Shown: positions 26,902 to 34,763 of the stretch, piece after piece | Numbering within the stretch: the stretch's first letter is position 1 | Layout of the letters: every line of letters begins with the position of its first letter | Assembly (NCBI RefSeq): GCF_003096655.1 | Contig: NZ_QEKQ01000003.1 | Span: 62,001-126,000, forward strand | Direction: 5' to 3' | DNA: 64,000 nt | Source: Tamilnaduibacter salinus | GTDB lineage: Bacteria > Pseudomonadota > Gammaproteobacteria > Pseudomonadales > Oleiphilaceae | The notes under the pieces: model-generated | The model's database searches: none | What the model was told of the DNA's origin: nothing | The model's input: only the letters and a program-made list of their open reading frames with translations | Translations under genes and position numbers: made by a program

Positions 26902-27666
26902 GGACTCGGGGAAGGGCAGATGGTACCGTGAGAGCAGCGCCCGGTAGGTGCCGTCGGCAATCACGTCCTTGAGGATGCCCTCCAGAGCACGCTTTGAAGG
27001 CTCTATGCCCGGGCGGACCAACACCCGGAGCCGGTAGGCCTGGTCGATCTTATCCGAGACCAACAGCCGATCGTACCGGTCCGGGTTGCGTTCGGCGTAT
27101 AAGGACAGGTAGGAGCGTGTCACCACCGCCACTTCCGCCAGTGAAGGGCGATCGGCCTGGATCAGCTTGAGGTTACGGGCGTGACTCCGTGACATGGTGA
27201 TATTAAACCGGTTCTTGAGTGCGCCCTCTACCGGGTCGAACCCGGCAAAGCCGTAGTGATACCCCAGAACCCCGACAATCTGTCGCTCGGCCAGATTGTC
27301 GAAAAACGACTGGTCCCGGTCAGGTTTGTCGAGCGCAATGTAGACCTCGGCATCACGCAGGATCACGAAAGTGGATTCGATGTCGTGGTCCTGCCAGCTC
27401 CACCGTGGCGACTCAAAGAAAATCACATCAAACCGGCCCGCGTCGTAATCGCGATACCGTCGTTTCGGCGTGGTCTCAACCACCTCGAACCGGAAGCGGT
27501 CCTGTCGGCGGTTCAGCTCATCCAGCAGATCAGACAGCAGCCCTTTCACCGCACCCTGTTCATCGAATCCCGCCAGCGGTGGGAACGGGTACGCGCCAAC
27601 ACGAACCGTGGACGCCGCCTGGACAAGCGGGCTGAACAACAGAACAATGATCAGCAGGACACGCAT
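26863..27666 (-). CDS. Periplasmic solute-binding protein (SBP family 3-like)
   Basis: 267 residues from the ATG at 27666 (the longer frame to 27696 would spoil the signal peptide). Signal peptide MRVLLIIVLLFSPLVQA. The mature part is a small bilobal type II binding fold: VRVGAYPFPPLAGFDEQGAVKGLLSDLLDELNR, RFDVIFFESPRW and LAERQIVGVLGYHYGF. No permease or ATPase gene is adjacent, so it may be an orphan ligand sensor rather than a transporter subunit. Its last 39 bp overlap the convergent DUF748 gene. Confidence 0.85.
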   Translation of the reverse strand: MRVLLIIVLLFSPLVQAASTVRVGAYPFPPLAGFDEQGAVKGLLSDLLDELNRRQDRFRFEVVETTPKRRYRDYDAGRFDVIFFESPRWSWQDHDIESTFVILRDAEVYIALDKPDRDQSFFDNLAERQIVGVLGYHYGFAGFDPVEGALKNRFNITMSRSHARNLKLIQADRPSLAEVAVVTRSYLSLYAERNPDRYDRLLVSDKIDQAYRLRVLVRPGIEPSKRALEGILKDVIADGTYRALLSRYHLPFPESLAGLQTERNDHR

Positions 27667-27769
27667 GGCACCACCCGACAAGGCCTGAACAATCACTCAA
27701 CATTATCACGGCCCTGGAGTGTCGTTAAACCGGACAGGGTCCGTTGATGGAACAGGAAAGCAAACTCCG

Positions 27770-28366
27770 ATGAAACACAGTGCCAGCCGCTTTTTTGCCT
27801 ACATCGCCCGCCTGCGATGGATCCGCCGCTGGGGCCTGATGCGCAATGCCATTGAAGAGAACGTCGCGACCCACTCCTGGGAGGTGGCCACCATTGCTCA
27901 CGGCCTGGCCCTGATCCGCAACCACGTTTTCAACGGCGATGTGAATGCCGACCGCGTCGCGGCCGCGGCGCTCTACCACGACGCGACGGAAGTGATTACC
28001 GGCGATATGCCGACACCGGTGAAATACCACTCGGCCGTTATGCGCGAGGCTTTCGGCGATATCGAGAGCCGGGCCGAAACTGAACTGCTCGACTTGCTGC
28101 CGGAAACACTCCGGGACGGTTTTCGACCGTACCTGGCCGAAAGCGTCCAGGACGCCGATACCCGGGCGCTGGTCAAAGCCGCCGACCGCCTCTCGGCCTG
28201 GCTCAAGTGCCAGGCGGAGATCAACGCCGGCAACCGTGAGTTCGAACCGGCTGCCCATAAGATCCGCCAGCGCCTGGATGAAGACCCCCTGCCGGAAGTG
28301 GGGTACTTTCTGGCGGTATTCGCCCCGGATTACAGCGCGCCGCTGGACCATCTGCTGGGGGATTGA
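27770..28366 (+). CDS. yfbR: 5'-deoxynucleotidase YfbR-like HD hydrolase
   Basis: 198 residues from the ATG at 27770 (AGGAAAG upstream), matching YfbR in length. HD-domain metal ligands are visible: ENVATHSWEVATIAH (first His), ALYHDATEVITGDMPTPVKYH (His-Asp and the Asp lid) and DADTRALVKAADRLSAWLKC (last Asp). It dephosphorylates deoxynucleoside 5'-monophosphates and helps balance dNTP pools. It stands alone between divergent and co-directional unrelated genes. Confidence 0.94.
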   Translation: MKHSASRFFAYIARLRWIRRWGLMRNAIEENVATHSWEVATIAHGLALIRNHVFNGDVNADRVAAAALYHDATEVITGDMPTPVKYHSAVMREAFGDIESRAETELLDLLPETLRDGFRPYLAESVQDADTRALVKAADRLSAWLKCQAEINAGNREFEPAAHKIRQRLDEDPLPEVGYFLAVFAPDYSAPLDHLLGD

Positions 28367-28438
28367 AGCCCTACCCGGTCCGTCACCCCTGGCGTGTATT
28401 TGCTACGCTTTGGGGAGTAACTGGATGAGGGGTGTTCC

Positions 28439-30400
28439 GTGACGTTTACAAAAAAGCTGGTTCTGACGTTTGTTGCCATTCTGGTGGTCGTGATCGTGAG
28501 CCTGTCGTTGATTGCGATCCAACAGGCCCGCCAGACCGCAGAACACAACTCGGAGCAGGCAAGCCTGCGCCAGATCGAGCAGATCGAGTACTCGGTGGCC
28601 CAGTTCTTCGGCGCCATGAAAGCCGAAGCACAGTTTCTGGCCTCCCACCGGGAGCTGGCGGAGGCGGTCGGTCGGCTGACCACCTACCTGGATCCCAGTC
28701 AGGGCGGACAGATGACGCCGCTCAAAAACAGCCCCACTGAGGCCTCCCTCTTTCGGCTTTTCGAAAGCTTTGCCGACGCCAAGGGCGGTCTGCGCTATGT
28801 CTACTACGGCACGGAAGAAGGGGAGTTCGTCCAGTGGCCCCTCGGTGAAAGCGGTGCCCCCTATGACCCCCGTGAACGCCCCTGGTATAACGCCGCGCTG
28901 CAGGCCGGCGAAGGCGGCGCGATCACCGATGCCTACTATTTCGAAACCGATGACGCCAGCATCATCAGCGTGACCCATGAGGTTCGCGATCAACGCGGCA
29001 ACACCGCCGGTGCGGTAGGTATCGACGTCTCTCTGGAAGGATTGACGGCCATGATCCGGGACGTGGAAATCGGTGACTCCGGCAAACTCCTGCTGATCGA
29101 GGACACCGGCACCATTCTGGCCAACCCGCTCGCCCCGGAGACCAATTTCCAGTCCGTTGACGAGCTCGAGACCGATATTCTGGCGTCGCTTCAGTCCCAG
29201 GGAGAGGGGAATCAAACCATCGAGTACGCGGGAACCACGTATGAGGCGACGGTATTCACGTCACCGGAGCTTGGCTGGACCTTCATCGGGCTCGTGCCCC
29301 GGGACAAAATGATGGCCAGCGCCACGGACCTGGGCTGGACGATCGCCATTGTTGGGCTGCTGTTCCTCGCGCTTGCCATCGGGGTGGCGGTGGTTCTGGG
29401 GCGCATGCTCACCCGCCCGCTGCGCACCGTGTCAGACAAGATGCGCGACATCGCCGCCGGCGAAGGCGACCTGACCCAGAGGCTGCCGGAGCAGGGCACG
29501 GACGAAATCGGCGACCTCTCCCGACAGTTCAATGCCTTCGTGGAACGGATGCATCAGACCATTCAGGATGTGGATGGTACGACCCAGAGTCTTGCGTCCG
29601 CGGCCGAGCAGCTCAACCAGGTCGCCAGCGAGACCCGCCAGTCCGTGGAGCGGCAGAGCAGTCAGACGGACCAGATCGCGACGGCCATCAACGAAATGAC
29701 CGCGACGGTTCAGGAGGTCTCACAGAATGCCACCAGCGTCGCCGACGCCGCCTCGGACGCGGACACGAAAGCGCGCGAGGGGGGCACCGTGGTCGGCGAC
29801 AACTCCCGCGCCATGGAAACGTTGATCGGCGAGCTGGATGATATGGCCACCGTCATCGGACAGCTCGCCCAGCGCAGCCAGGAGATCAAGACCGTGCTGG
29901 ACGTCATCCATTCGGTTACCGAACAGACCAACCTCCTGGCGCTCAATGCCGCTATTGAAGCGGCCCGTGCCGGCGAGCAGGGTCGGGGTTTTGCCGTGGT
30001 CGCCGACGAGGTGCGCTCGCTGGCCCAGCGCTCAAACAAGTCCGCCGATGAAATCCAGACCATCATCGATGGCCTGATCACCGAAACCGACCGAGCGGTG
30101 CATTCCATGGAGCAGGCCAAGGAACGCTCTGGTGAAAGCCAGCAACGAGCATCCAAGGCCAGCGAGGCGCTGACGGACATCGAAAGCTCCGTCTCGACCA
30201 TTCATGAGCAGGTGACTCAGATCGCCACCGCGGCCGAGGAACAGAGTCAGGCCGCTGAAGAGATCAACCAGAACGTGACGGGCATTGTCGAGGCCGCGCA
30301 GCACAGCAGCTCGGGCACGGAACAGACCAACTCGGCAAGCGACGAGGTGGCTCGAATGGCCGAGCGGTTACGGGACGTGGTCGGGCGCTTCCGTATATAG
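28439..30400 (+). CDS. Methyl-accepting chemotaxis protein with dCache sensor
   Basis: 653 residues. TM1 about 7-27; a periplasmic double-Cache domain about 35-285 (YYGTEEGEFVQWP, YDPRERPWYNAAL, GAVGIDVSLEGLTAMI); TM2 about 297-320; HAMP to about 375; and a cytoplasmic coiled-coil signalling rod with the receptor tip [38 protein letters not shown]. The DERPWY-like and D residues suggest an amino acid or small amine/carboxylate ligand, as in related dCache receptors, but this is not certain. The start is GTG 28439 with GAGGGG upstream. No other che genes are near. Confidence 0.95.
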   Translation: MTFTKKLVLTFVAILVVVIVSLSLIAIQQARQTAEHNSEQASLRQIEQIEYSVAQFFGAMKAEAQFLASHRELAEAVGRLTTYLDPSQGGQMTPLKNSPTEASLFRLFESFADAKGGLRYVYYGTEEGEFVQWPLGESGAPYDPRERPWYNAALQAGEGGAITDAYYFETDDASIISVTHEVRDQRGNTAGAVGIDVSLEGLTAMIRDVEIGDSGKLLLIEDTGTILANPLAPETNFQSVDELETDILASLQSQGEGNQTIEYAGTTYEATVFTSPELGWTFIGLVPRDKMMASATDLGWTIAIVGLLFLALAIGVAVVLGRMLTRPLRTVSDKMRDIAAGEGDLTQRLPEQGTDEIGDLSRQFNAFVERMHQTIQDVDGTTQSLASAAEQLNQVASETRQSVERQSSQTDQIATAINEMTATVQEVSQNATSVADAASDADTKAREGGTVVGDNSRAMETLIGELDDMATVIGQLAQRSQEIKTVLDVIHSVTEQTNLLALNAAIEAARAGEQGRGFAVVADEVRSLAQRSNKSADEIQTIIDGLITETDRAVHSMEQAKERSGESQQRASKASEALTDIESSVSTIHEQVTQIATAAEEQSQAAEEINQNVTGIVEAAQHSSSGTEQTNSASDEVARMAERLRDVVGRFRI

Positions 30401-30469
30401 AGCCTCAGAACAGACGTTCGTCGCCCGCTGGAGCCGCGCTATGTGTCAGTGAAGCAACCCGACGGGGCA

Positions 30470-31126
30470 CTAGTCGATGCCGACAATCTTATGCATCTGC
30501 AGCGTCAGTCGCCACTGGGGATGCGCCAGGCAATACTCGGTCGCCTTGCGGGTATTGGCGGTCTTGAGGCGGTCCGGACCCTCGGTCGGCGCGACCGGTG
30601 AGGCCATGGGCGAGAGGAAGAAGTGCCGGGCCCGGATGGATTCGAACCGCTCTGGCATTGCATCGGTCTGGGGGTAGACAAGCTTCAACTCGTCACACTG
30701 CTCAATCACCACCGGAGCGGTGGCCTTCGGGCTGACACAGAGCCAGTCGATCCCGTCCGGTGCGGGCAATGTCCCATTGGTTTCCACACCGACCTCGAAG
30801 CCGCGTTGGTGAAGGGCGGCAATCAGCGGCTCGTCCAGTTGCAACAGGGGCTCGCCACCGGTACAGACCACGTAGGGGCGACCGGTGTCGTGAGGCCAGA
30901 GCGAAGCGACATGCGCCGCAAGGTCGCCGGCGGTCTCGAATTGACCGCCGTTCTGACCGTCGGTGCCGACAAAATCCGTATCGCAGAAGGTGCACACCGC
31001 CGTCGCGCGGCCACTTTCCCGGCCGTTCCAGAGATTGCACTTGCTGAACCGGCAGAACACGGCTGCCCGGCCGGCCTGGGCGCCTTCGCCCTGAAGGGTG
31101 TAAAAGGCTTCCTTGATCCGGTACAT
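30470..31126 (-). CDS. queE: 7-carboxy-7-deazaguanine synthase
   Basis: 218 residues. Radical SAM enzyme with the proteobacterial QueE cluster motif C-x14-C-x2-C (CNLWNGRESGRATAVCTFC) after TLQGEG and AVFCRFSKC, and the SAM motif VVCTGGEPLLQ. It converts 6-carboxytetrahydropterin to 7-carboxy-7-deazaguanine, the ring contraction step toward preQ0/queuosine. Its ATG overlaps the queC stop by one base, so the two are coupled. Confidence 0.97.
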   Translation of the reverse strand: MYRIKEAFYTLQGEGAQAGRAAVFCRFSKCNLWNGRESGRATAVCTFCDTDFVGTDGQNGGQFETAGDLAAHVASLWPHDTGRPYVVCTGGEPLLQLDEPLIAALHQRGFEVGVETNGTLPAPDGIDWLCVSPKATAPVVIEQCDELKLVYPQTDAMPERFESIRARHFFLSPMASPVAPTEGPDRLKTANTRKATEYCLAHPQWRLTLQMHKIVGID

Positions 31127-31806
31127 CAGGCCTCCGGCACGTGACGGGTCTCGTACGGCAGCGGGTCACTCACGCCGTGGTGTGCAAAGGCCTCCAAGCG
31201 CTCAACGCAGGAGCCACAGCGACCACAGGCCGCTTCACGGCCGTTGTAGCAGGTCCAGGTCTGGCTGTAGTCCAGTCCCATGGCGAGTCCCTCGGAGAGG
31301 ATCTCGGTCTTGTCCAGCGCGAGGTAAGGCGCCTCAACCTGAACGGGCTCGTAGTTGGCAACGCGACAGGCGGCGTCCATCTTCTCGACAAACTCGGGAC
31401 GACAGTCCGGATAGATGGCGTGATCACCTCCGTGTGCGCCGAACCAGACGCGGTCCGCGCCGACCGTCACCGCATACCCCGTCGCCAGCGACAGCAGAAT
31501 CATGTTGCGGTTGGGCACCACCGTCGCCTTCATCGTGTCCTCTTCGTAGTGGCCTTCCGGCACGGGGGTGTCGTCCGTCAGGGCGGAGCCACTGAGCAGC
31601 CCCCCGAGGCCGGCCAGATCCACCGTTCGGTGGGGGATGCCTTCACGCTCACAGACTGCCCGTGCCGCCGTCAGTTCACGCACATGGCGCTGGCCATAGT
31701 CGAACGAGATGGCATGGACCCGGTAGCCATCGCGCCGGGCACGATGCAGCAACGTAAAGGAGTCCATACCACCGGAATAGATAACGACGACGGATTGGGA
31801 CATCAA
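31126..31806 (-). CDS. queC: 7-cyano-7-deazaguanine synthase
   Basis: 226 residues. PP-loop ATPase motif [14 protein letters not shown] at the start, [43 protein letters not shown], and the C-terminal zinc cysteines in [22 protein letters not shown]. It makes preQ0 from 7-carboxy-7-deazaguanine with ammonia and ATP. The first step enzymes (queD, folE) are not in this window. A TACAAT (31852-31857, minus strand) may be its -10. No preQ1 riboswitch was recognised upstream. Confidence 0.97.
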   Translation of the reverse strand: MMSQSVVVIYSGGMDSFTLLHRARRDGYRVHAISFDYGQRHVRELTAARAVCEREGIPHRTVDLAGLGGLLSGSALTDDTPVPEGHYEEDTMKATVVPNRNMILLSLATGYAVTVGADRVWFGAHGGDHAIYPDCRPEFVEKMDAACRVANYEPVQVEAPYLALDKTEILSEGLAMGLDYSQTWTCYNGREAACGRCGSCVERLEAFAHHGVSDPLPYETRHVPEA

Positions 31807-31959
31807 CGCTCTCCAGCCGGTTCGGGGGAATCAGATTGGGTCCGGAGGTCTATTGTAACAGGCCCGTCAGGATCTTCCCCGAGGCTATCACTCCGATGAT
31901 TCGCGTCTCCCGGTTCGGGCGGTTAAACTCACCGGAACAGTTGCAGAAGAGCCGATGCC

Positions 31960-32475
31960 ATGACCATCGCCGAGCCACCGGCCTTTATCGACTTCGAAGC
32001 ATCCAGCCTGGATCTGATCGCCAGCTATCCGATTGAAGTCGGGCTGAGTCTCCCCGATGGTGTGTTACACAGCTGGCTGATCCGCCCACACGTCCTCTGG
32101 CAGGACTGGTCCACCAGTGCCGAAGCCATCCACGGCATCCCCCGCGACGAGTTGCAGCGCGAGGGGCACGACGTTCTGGACGTCGCACAGGCTCTCAACG
32201 AACGACTCAATGGCGTTGTCTACTGCGACGCCTGGACGTTCGACAGTTTCTGGCTGCACCGGCTCTACCGCGCCGCGAATGTGACGCCCGCCTTCACGCT
32301 GGAATCGGTCTCCGCCATTCTCGAACCAGAGCAGATACGGCTCTGGCCGGATACCCGACAGGCGGTGATTGAGGGCCTGGGCCTACCGGTTCACAGGGCG
32401 GCCAACGACGCGTTGATTCTTCAGGAAACCTGGCGTCGGGTCACCGACCCCGAGACCGAAGACCAGTCACCCTGA
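31960..32475 (+). CDS. DEDDh-type 3'-5' exonuclease-like protein
   Basis: 171 residues with an RNase H-like exonuclease core. The four acidic ligands and His can be placed: FIDFEASS (Asp-x-Glu, about 9-16), VVYCDAWTFDSFWL (Asp about 89-93) and HRAANDALIL (His and Asp about 147-153). The size and motif order resemble stand-alone DnaQ-like exonucleases rather than RNase T or oligoribonuclease. It could trim RNA or DNA ends; the substrate is unknown. It is single, in a divergent arrangement with queC. Confidence 0.82.
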   Translation: MTIAEPPAFIDFEASSLDLIASYPIEVGLSLPDGVLHSWLIRPHVLWQDWSTSAEAIHGIPRDELQREGHDVLDVAQALNERLNGVVYCDAWTFDSFWLHRLYRAANVTPAFTLESVSAILEPEQIRLWPDTRQAVIEGLGLPVHRAANDALILQETWRRVTDPETEDQSP

Positions 32476-32476
32476 G

Positions 32477-32710
32477 TCAGCATTGCGTCGGGCGGCGGCG
32501 GGCCACCAGCCCAATCAGATCCTGAGCCGTGTGGAGTACCGCAAACGTGGCGAAGACCATCAGGGTCGCCCCCAGCGCGGTAAACGTCAGATCATCACCC
32601 ACCTGCTGACCGCGGGCAAAGAAGAAGTAGAGGGCAAGAGCCACAACCAGTAGTCCATTGGTTATGGCGTCCAGTTTCAGTCTGTCGGTAAGTCCTGACT
32701 CGTCAGGCAT
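32477..32710 (-). CDS. Small two-helix membrane protein, unknown
   Basis: 77 residues from the ATG at 32710. The frame runs to 32839, but the upstream part looks non-coding. Hydrophobic segments at about 15-34 (ITNGLLVVALALYFFFA) and 44-70 (FTALGATLMVFATFAVLHTAQDLIGLV), with a basic C-terminus. The stop lies 2 bp from the end of the convergent exonuclease gene. No family recognised. Confidence 0.6.
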   Translation of the reverse strand: MPDESGLTDRLKLDAITNGLLVVALALYFFFARGQQVGDDLTFTALGATLMVFATFAVLHTAQDLIGLVARRRPTQC

Positions 32711-32856
32711 AGTGGTTTCGGATTGACCTCGTTTCTCTATGAATGCGATCAAATGATAACCAACGAGGGCGCACGCTTCTGTACGAGGAAACCGACCCGG
32801 GCGGGAGACGAAAAAAAAGGCGACCAAATGGCCGCCCAATCAAGGAGAGATTCATC

Positions 32857-33032
32857 ATGCCAACCGATCCGGAGAGCTTCCGAGAAGGATGATGAAGACA
32901 CAACGTGAACATGTGACACTGTCTATGATGGGCCAGTACCCGATCCGGGTCTGTACGGGGTTTCCGCAATCAGTCAGCGCTTTCCGGGAGGCTTGCATGT
33001 TCCGATACAGGGAATACACTGGAAGACAATGA
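32857..33032 (+). other. Two overlapping micro-ORFs with ribosome sites (coding status uncertain)
   Basis: ATG 32857 follows AAGGAGA (32843-32849) and encodes the 11-residue MPTDPESFREG ending at 32892. A second ATG at 32889 overlaps that stop (ATGA), has AGAAGG before it, and runs 47 codons to 33032 (contains VTLSMMGQYPIRV and FRYREYTGRQ). The arrangement looks like a translated leader or a pair of tiny coupled genes. No homologue is recognised and the region could equally be part of a non-coding RNA. Confidence 0.3.
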
Positions 33033-33034
33033 GA

Positions 33035-33184
33035 CAGAGTAACCCCCATAACGCAATGAGTATCGGGATGCCCGTTCAGACCACAATGATCTGACACCGG
33101 AGCCTTCTTCAATGGAAGGTTCCCGGCGGGGACCTTCCGAATCGGCTTGAAAAGCCCGGAAGCGACCCGCTTTCGGGCTTTTTT
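33035..33184 (+). ncRNA. Candidate small RNA ending in an intrinsic terminator
   Basis: Between the micro-ORFs and the next gene, the plus strand folds into a row of stems: TCAGA/TCTGA (33076-33094); GGAAGGTTCCC/GGGGACCTTCC (33114-33138, 11 bp including one G-U pair, loop GGC); and the terminator stem at 33150-33182 with a T6 tail. No ORF ends just before the terminator, so the transcript ended there is either a small RNA or the 3' part of the micro-ORF transcript. The 5' end is not located. No known RNA family was recognised (not 6S, tmRNA, SRP RNA or RNase P). Confidence 0.4.
33150..33184 (+). terminator. Strong Rho-independent terminator
   Basis: AAAAGCCCGGAAGC (33150-33163) pairs with GCTTTCGGGCTTTT (33169-33182) around loop GACCC: 14 consecutive pairs including one G-U, with six T at 33179-33184. 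It ends a plus-strand transcript that carries no long ORF. Confidence 0.88.
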
Positions 33185-33233
33185 AATGGCAATGACATGA
33201 TGAATCGATCGCGCACACCTCAGGTACATCATC

Positions 33234-33348
33234 GCCTTCCACGGGCGAAGGCCCGTTCACTCCCCCGCATGGGCGCGGGTGTGAACGGTATTGTGATGCC
33301 TGTTTGCTGACGGCCGTCCCGACCCGGGCGCCGTCAGGCTCCGGGTCG
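33234..33348 (+). promoter_or_regulatory. Structured leader with mutually exclusive hairpins before a small gene
   Basis: Upstream set: GCCTTC/GAAGGC (33234-33239/33247-33252), ACGGGC/GCCCGT (33241-33246/33251-33256) and CCGTTCAC/GTGAACGG (33253-33260/33281-33288, with inner CCCGC/GCGGG) share strands and cannot all form. Downstream set: CTGACGGC/GCCGTCAG (33307-33314/33330-33337) and CGACCCGG/CCGGGTCG (33320-33327/33341-33348) are interleaved. All arms are perfect. This looks like a switching RNA leader for the gene at 33417. The promoter and any ligand are unknown. Confidence 0.45.
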
Positions 33349-33416
33349 CGCCAGCCACGTGACGCCCCGGGGCCACAGCCATCGGTCCATGTATCGGCAA
33401 CTATGAGGAGAGCGTC

Positions 33417-33677
33417 ATGAGACAGCAGCACCATCGTTCCGCACCACGTTCCGGCCAGGGCGCTCTGCGCCGTCCGTCCAGCCTGCCGTTGCTGGATGCC
33501 ATCTGTAAGCGGCTGAACCAACGCGTCAATTTCGACAATGAACAGAGCGTGTTGGGGCTCTATGAGCGAGGCTGGATCTTCAATGGCGTCATCGCCACGA
33601 TGAGCGAACAGGAGGCCCGCTATGTCCGGGCGCTGGCGAGCCGGCACAATTCCTGGATCGCCCGCCAGGTGGCCTGA
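33417..33677 (+). CDS. Small basic protein of unknown function
   Basis: 86 residues. Ribosome site GAGGAG (33402-33407) lies at good distance from the ATG. The N-terminus is basic and unstructured (MRQQHHRSAPRSGQGALRRPSS); the rest is helical (LLDAICKRLNQRVNFDNEQSVLGLYERGWIFNGVIATMSEQEARYVRALASRHNSWIARQV). No membrane segment and no Cys pair; no family recognised. The long, highly structured upstream region suggests post-transcriptional control. Confidence 0.7.
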   Translation: MRQQHHRSAPRSGQGALRRPSSLPLLDAICKRLNQRVNFDNEQSVLGLYERGWIFNGVIATMSEQEARYVRALASRHNSWIARQVA

Positions 33678-33719
33678 GCGCCACAGTGAGGAACCGCCAG
33701 CGATCGGCCCGGCGGTTCC

Positions 33720-34133
33720 TCAATGCCGGCGATGAAGACCGTCCGGCATAGTGATCTGGTCACCGTGGACGGTCAGGTAGTTATTGACGACATCCAGGAT
33801 TTTCTCCCGGGAGTAGGGCTTGACCACATAGCCATTGGCTCCGGCGCTGATGGCACGCTGGATGCTCTCAATGGAATCATCGGCCGTCACCAGCACAATG
33901 TGTTGCTGCTCGTCCTGCCGCTTGATCCGCCTCATCAGGTCATGGCCATCCAGATCCGGCAACCCCAGATCCAGCATGACAATGTGATAACACCCCGGGG
34001 CATACCGTTCTTCGGCCTGCTGGCCATTCTCGCAGGTATCCACCCAGGTGACTCCGGCATCCAGCAGCATATCGTGGAGCAGGTCACGCATCGTGGCCTC
34101 GTCTTCCACTACCAGTACTTTCAGCTTTTCCAT
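33720..34133 (-). CDS. Single-domain response regulator (CheY-like receiver)
   Basis: 137 residues, receiver domain only. Acidic pocket VVEDEA (about 9-14), phospho-acceptor Asp in IVMLDLGLPDLDG (about 52-64), Thr in LVTADD, and Lys in YVVKPYSREKI. The basic tail after 120 has no output domain. It lies 63 bp downstream of the membrane-protein gene and in the same direction as the hybrid kinase, so it is a likely phosphate acceptor from the HPt domain of that kinase. Confidence 0.92.
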   Translation of the reverse strand: MEKLKVLVVEDEATMRDLLHDMLLDAGVTWVDTCENGQQAEERYAPGCYHIVMLDLGLPDLDGHDLMRRIKRQDEQQHIVLVTADDSIESIQRAISAGANGYVVKPYSREKILDVVNNYLTVHGDQITMPDGLHRRH

Positions 34134-34196
34134 GTTGATCTCCGGTCATTCAGGGCCGGCCCTGGACCCATGACAGCTCGCGGGACGTGATCGCGT

Positions 34197-34745
34197 TTAC
34201 TCGGCCCCAGCCCCTCGATTGTCCGCTCCACCACGGCGCGGAACAACCAGCCTGGCCGGCGCCTGCTCCATCTCATGCCCGGTTTCCCCGGCATCCGGTT
34301 CGTCCAGGGCCCGTCCCGGACGACTCAACATGTTACTGATGCTGATGGCGGTGGTGTAGAGGGAAATGGCAACAATCAGCAGCACCGGCTGCAGAAACGC
34401 AACGAACCCCGGCACCGCCTCATTCCCCTCGATACTCAGGATCAGTATCAGTGCCGGACCCATGACCAGAAACAACGTCAGAGCGATGAAGAACACGATC
34501 CGTTCCTTGTAGTCGCCCAGCCCCGGATCGGTCACCAGCCCCAGCACGAACTTGCCAATCGCCAGCCCCGCCAGAATCGCCGAGGCGATACTCAGATCGG
34601 GCCGCAGCAGGACCTGCGCCATATTCCCGTCCCAAAGGTGCTGCATAATGATGACCAGGAACGGGAACAGCACGAACAGAATGTCCGCGTAGGTCCCGAA
34701 CATGCGGTTCAGGGTTGCCGTTTCATTGGATGATGACTGGTCCAT
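34197..34745 (-). CDS. Integral membrane protein in the kinase operon, unknown function
   Basis: 182 residues with four hydrophobic segments (about 20-38, 52-72, 84-106, 112-138) and a soluble, Arg/Glu-rich C-terminal tail (about 140-182). It starts 18 bp after the hybrid kinase stop and is followed by the receiver gene, so the three form one operon. It could be a sensor partner or a target of the pathway. No family is recognised. Confidence 0.75.
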   Translation of the reverse strand: MDQSSSNETATLNRMFGTYADILFVLFPFLVIIMQHLWDGNMAQVLLRPDLSIASAILAGLAIGKFVLGLVTDPGLGDYKERIVFFIALTLFLVMGPALILILSIEGNEAVPGFVAFLQPVLLIVAISLYTTAISISNMLSRPGRALDEPDAGETGHEMEQAPARLVVPRRGGADNRGAGAE

Positions 34746-34763
34746 GATACCCCGTCTCCCAGA

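Noticed and set aside
30635-30655. A TTCGAA-containing stretch resembling a tRNA T-loop
   Set aside because: It lies inside queE, in frame, with no flanking acceptor or anticodon stems.
31807-31959. PreQ1 riboswitch before queC
   Set aside because: No matching hairpin with A-rich tail was seen on the minus strand.
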